Below, piece after piece: positions 13,675 to 13,679 of a DNA stretch of 13,679 nucleotides. This DNA comes from a bacterium (GTDB lineage: Bacteria > Verrucomicrobiota > Verrucomicrobiae > Limisphaerales > J093). The translations under genes were made by a program, and so were the position numbers. The stretch's first letter is position 1; each line of letters opens with the position of its first letter. The notes under the pieces are model-generated. The model worked only from the letters and a program-made list of their open reading frames with translations, ran no database searches and had not been told where the DNA came from. The stretch lies in the NCBI GenBank assembly GCA_021839785.1, contig JAKCAB010000555.1:1-13679 (forward strand), read 5' to 3'.

Positions 13675-13679
13675 AGCCA

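Overview
The window looks like chromosomal DNA of a GC-rich Gram-negative bacterium of the Verrucomicrobia type, possibly near Pedosphaera/Limisphaerales. This placement is inferred from gene content: a BlaI/M56 pair with a very large fused sensor, FG-GAP and ankyrin secretory proteins with long repeat architectures, weak or absent Shine-Dalgarno sequences, and intergenic palindromic repeats. No rRNA, tRNA, CRISPR array, transposase or phage gene was seen.

Layout. Positions 1-9604 are read on the minus strand. In transcription order they hold: a BlaI/MecI-type repressor (9604-9236); a 1910-residue M56 (BlaR1-like) membrane metalloprotease fused to carboxypeptidase-regulatory-like domains, a cysteine-less redoxin domain and a seven-repeat WD40 propeller (9232-3500); a secreted FG-GAP/VCBS propeller protein (3462-2467); then, after a palindromic repeat and a good sigma70-type promoter, serA (2181-583); and, 4 bases later, the start of a periplasmic SurA/PpiC-type chaperone gene that runs off the left edge. 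A 426-base non-coding region (9605-10030) holds the putative BlaI-regulated promoter/operators and a short repeated sequence. It separates the minus-strand block from a divergent plus-strand gene (10031-13489) for a secreted TPR/ankyrin/SLBB-like protein. The right end (13490-13679) is non-coding and packed with consecutive perfect hairpins.

How the genes may work together. The repressor, M56 and FG-GAP genes are closely spaced (3 and 37 bases apart) and probably form one operon. By analogy with BlaI/BlaR1, the membrane protease would sense something outside the cytoplasm and inactivate the repressor, which would autoregulate through TACA-NN-TGTA-like dyads at the operon promoter. The sensor has no penicillin-binding domain, so its signal is unlikely to be a beta-lactam.

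Main highlight. The FG-GAP gene is interrupted by one in-frame UGA (3138-3136), followed directly by the only cysteine codon in the gene. The frame then continues intact for 222 more codons with three further well-formed FG-GAP motifs after the one adjacent to the UGA. Just downstream of the UGA the mRNA can form a 7-bp hairpin with a 5-base loop carrying G at its second position, at a distance and with a shape resembling a bacterial SECIS element. This makes it a candidate for a previously undescribed selenoprotein with a Sec-Cys pair in a periplasmic beta-propeller. A nonsense mutation or sequencing error remains possible.
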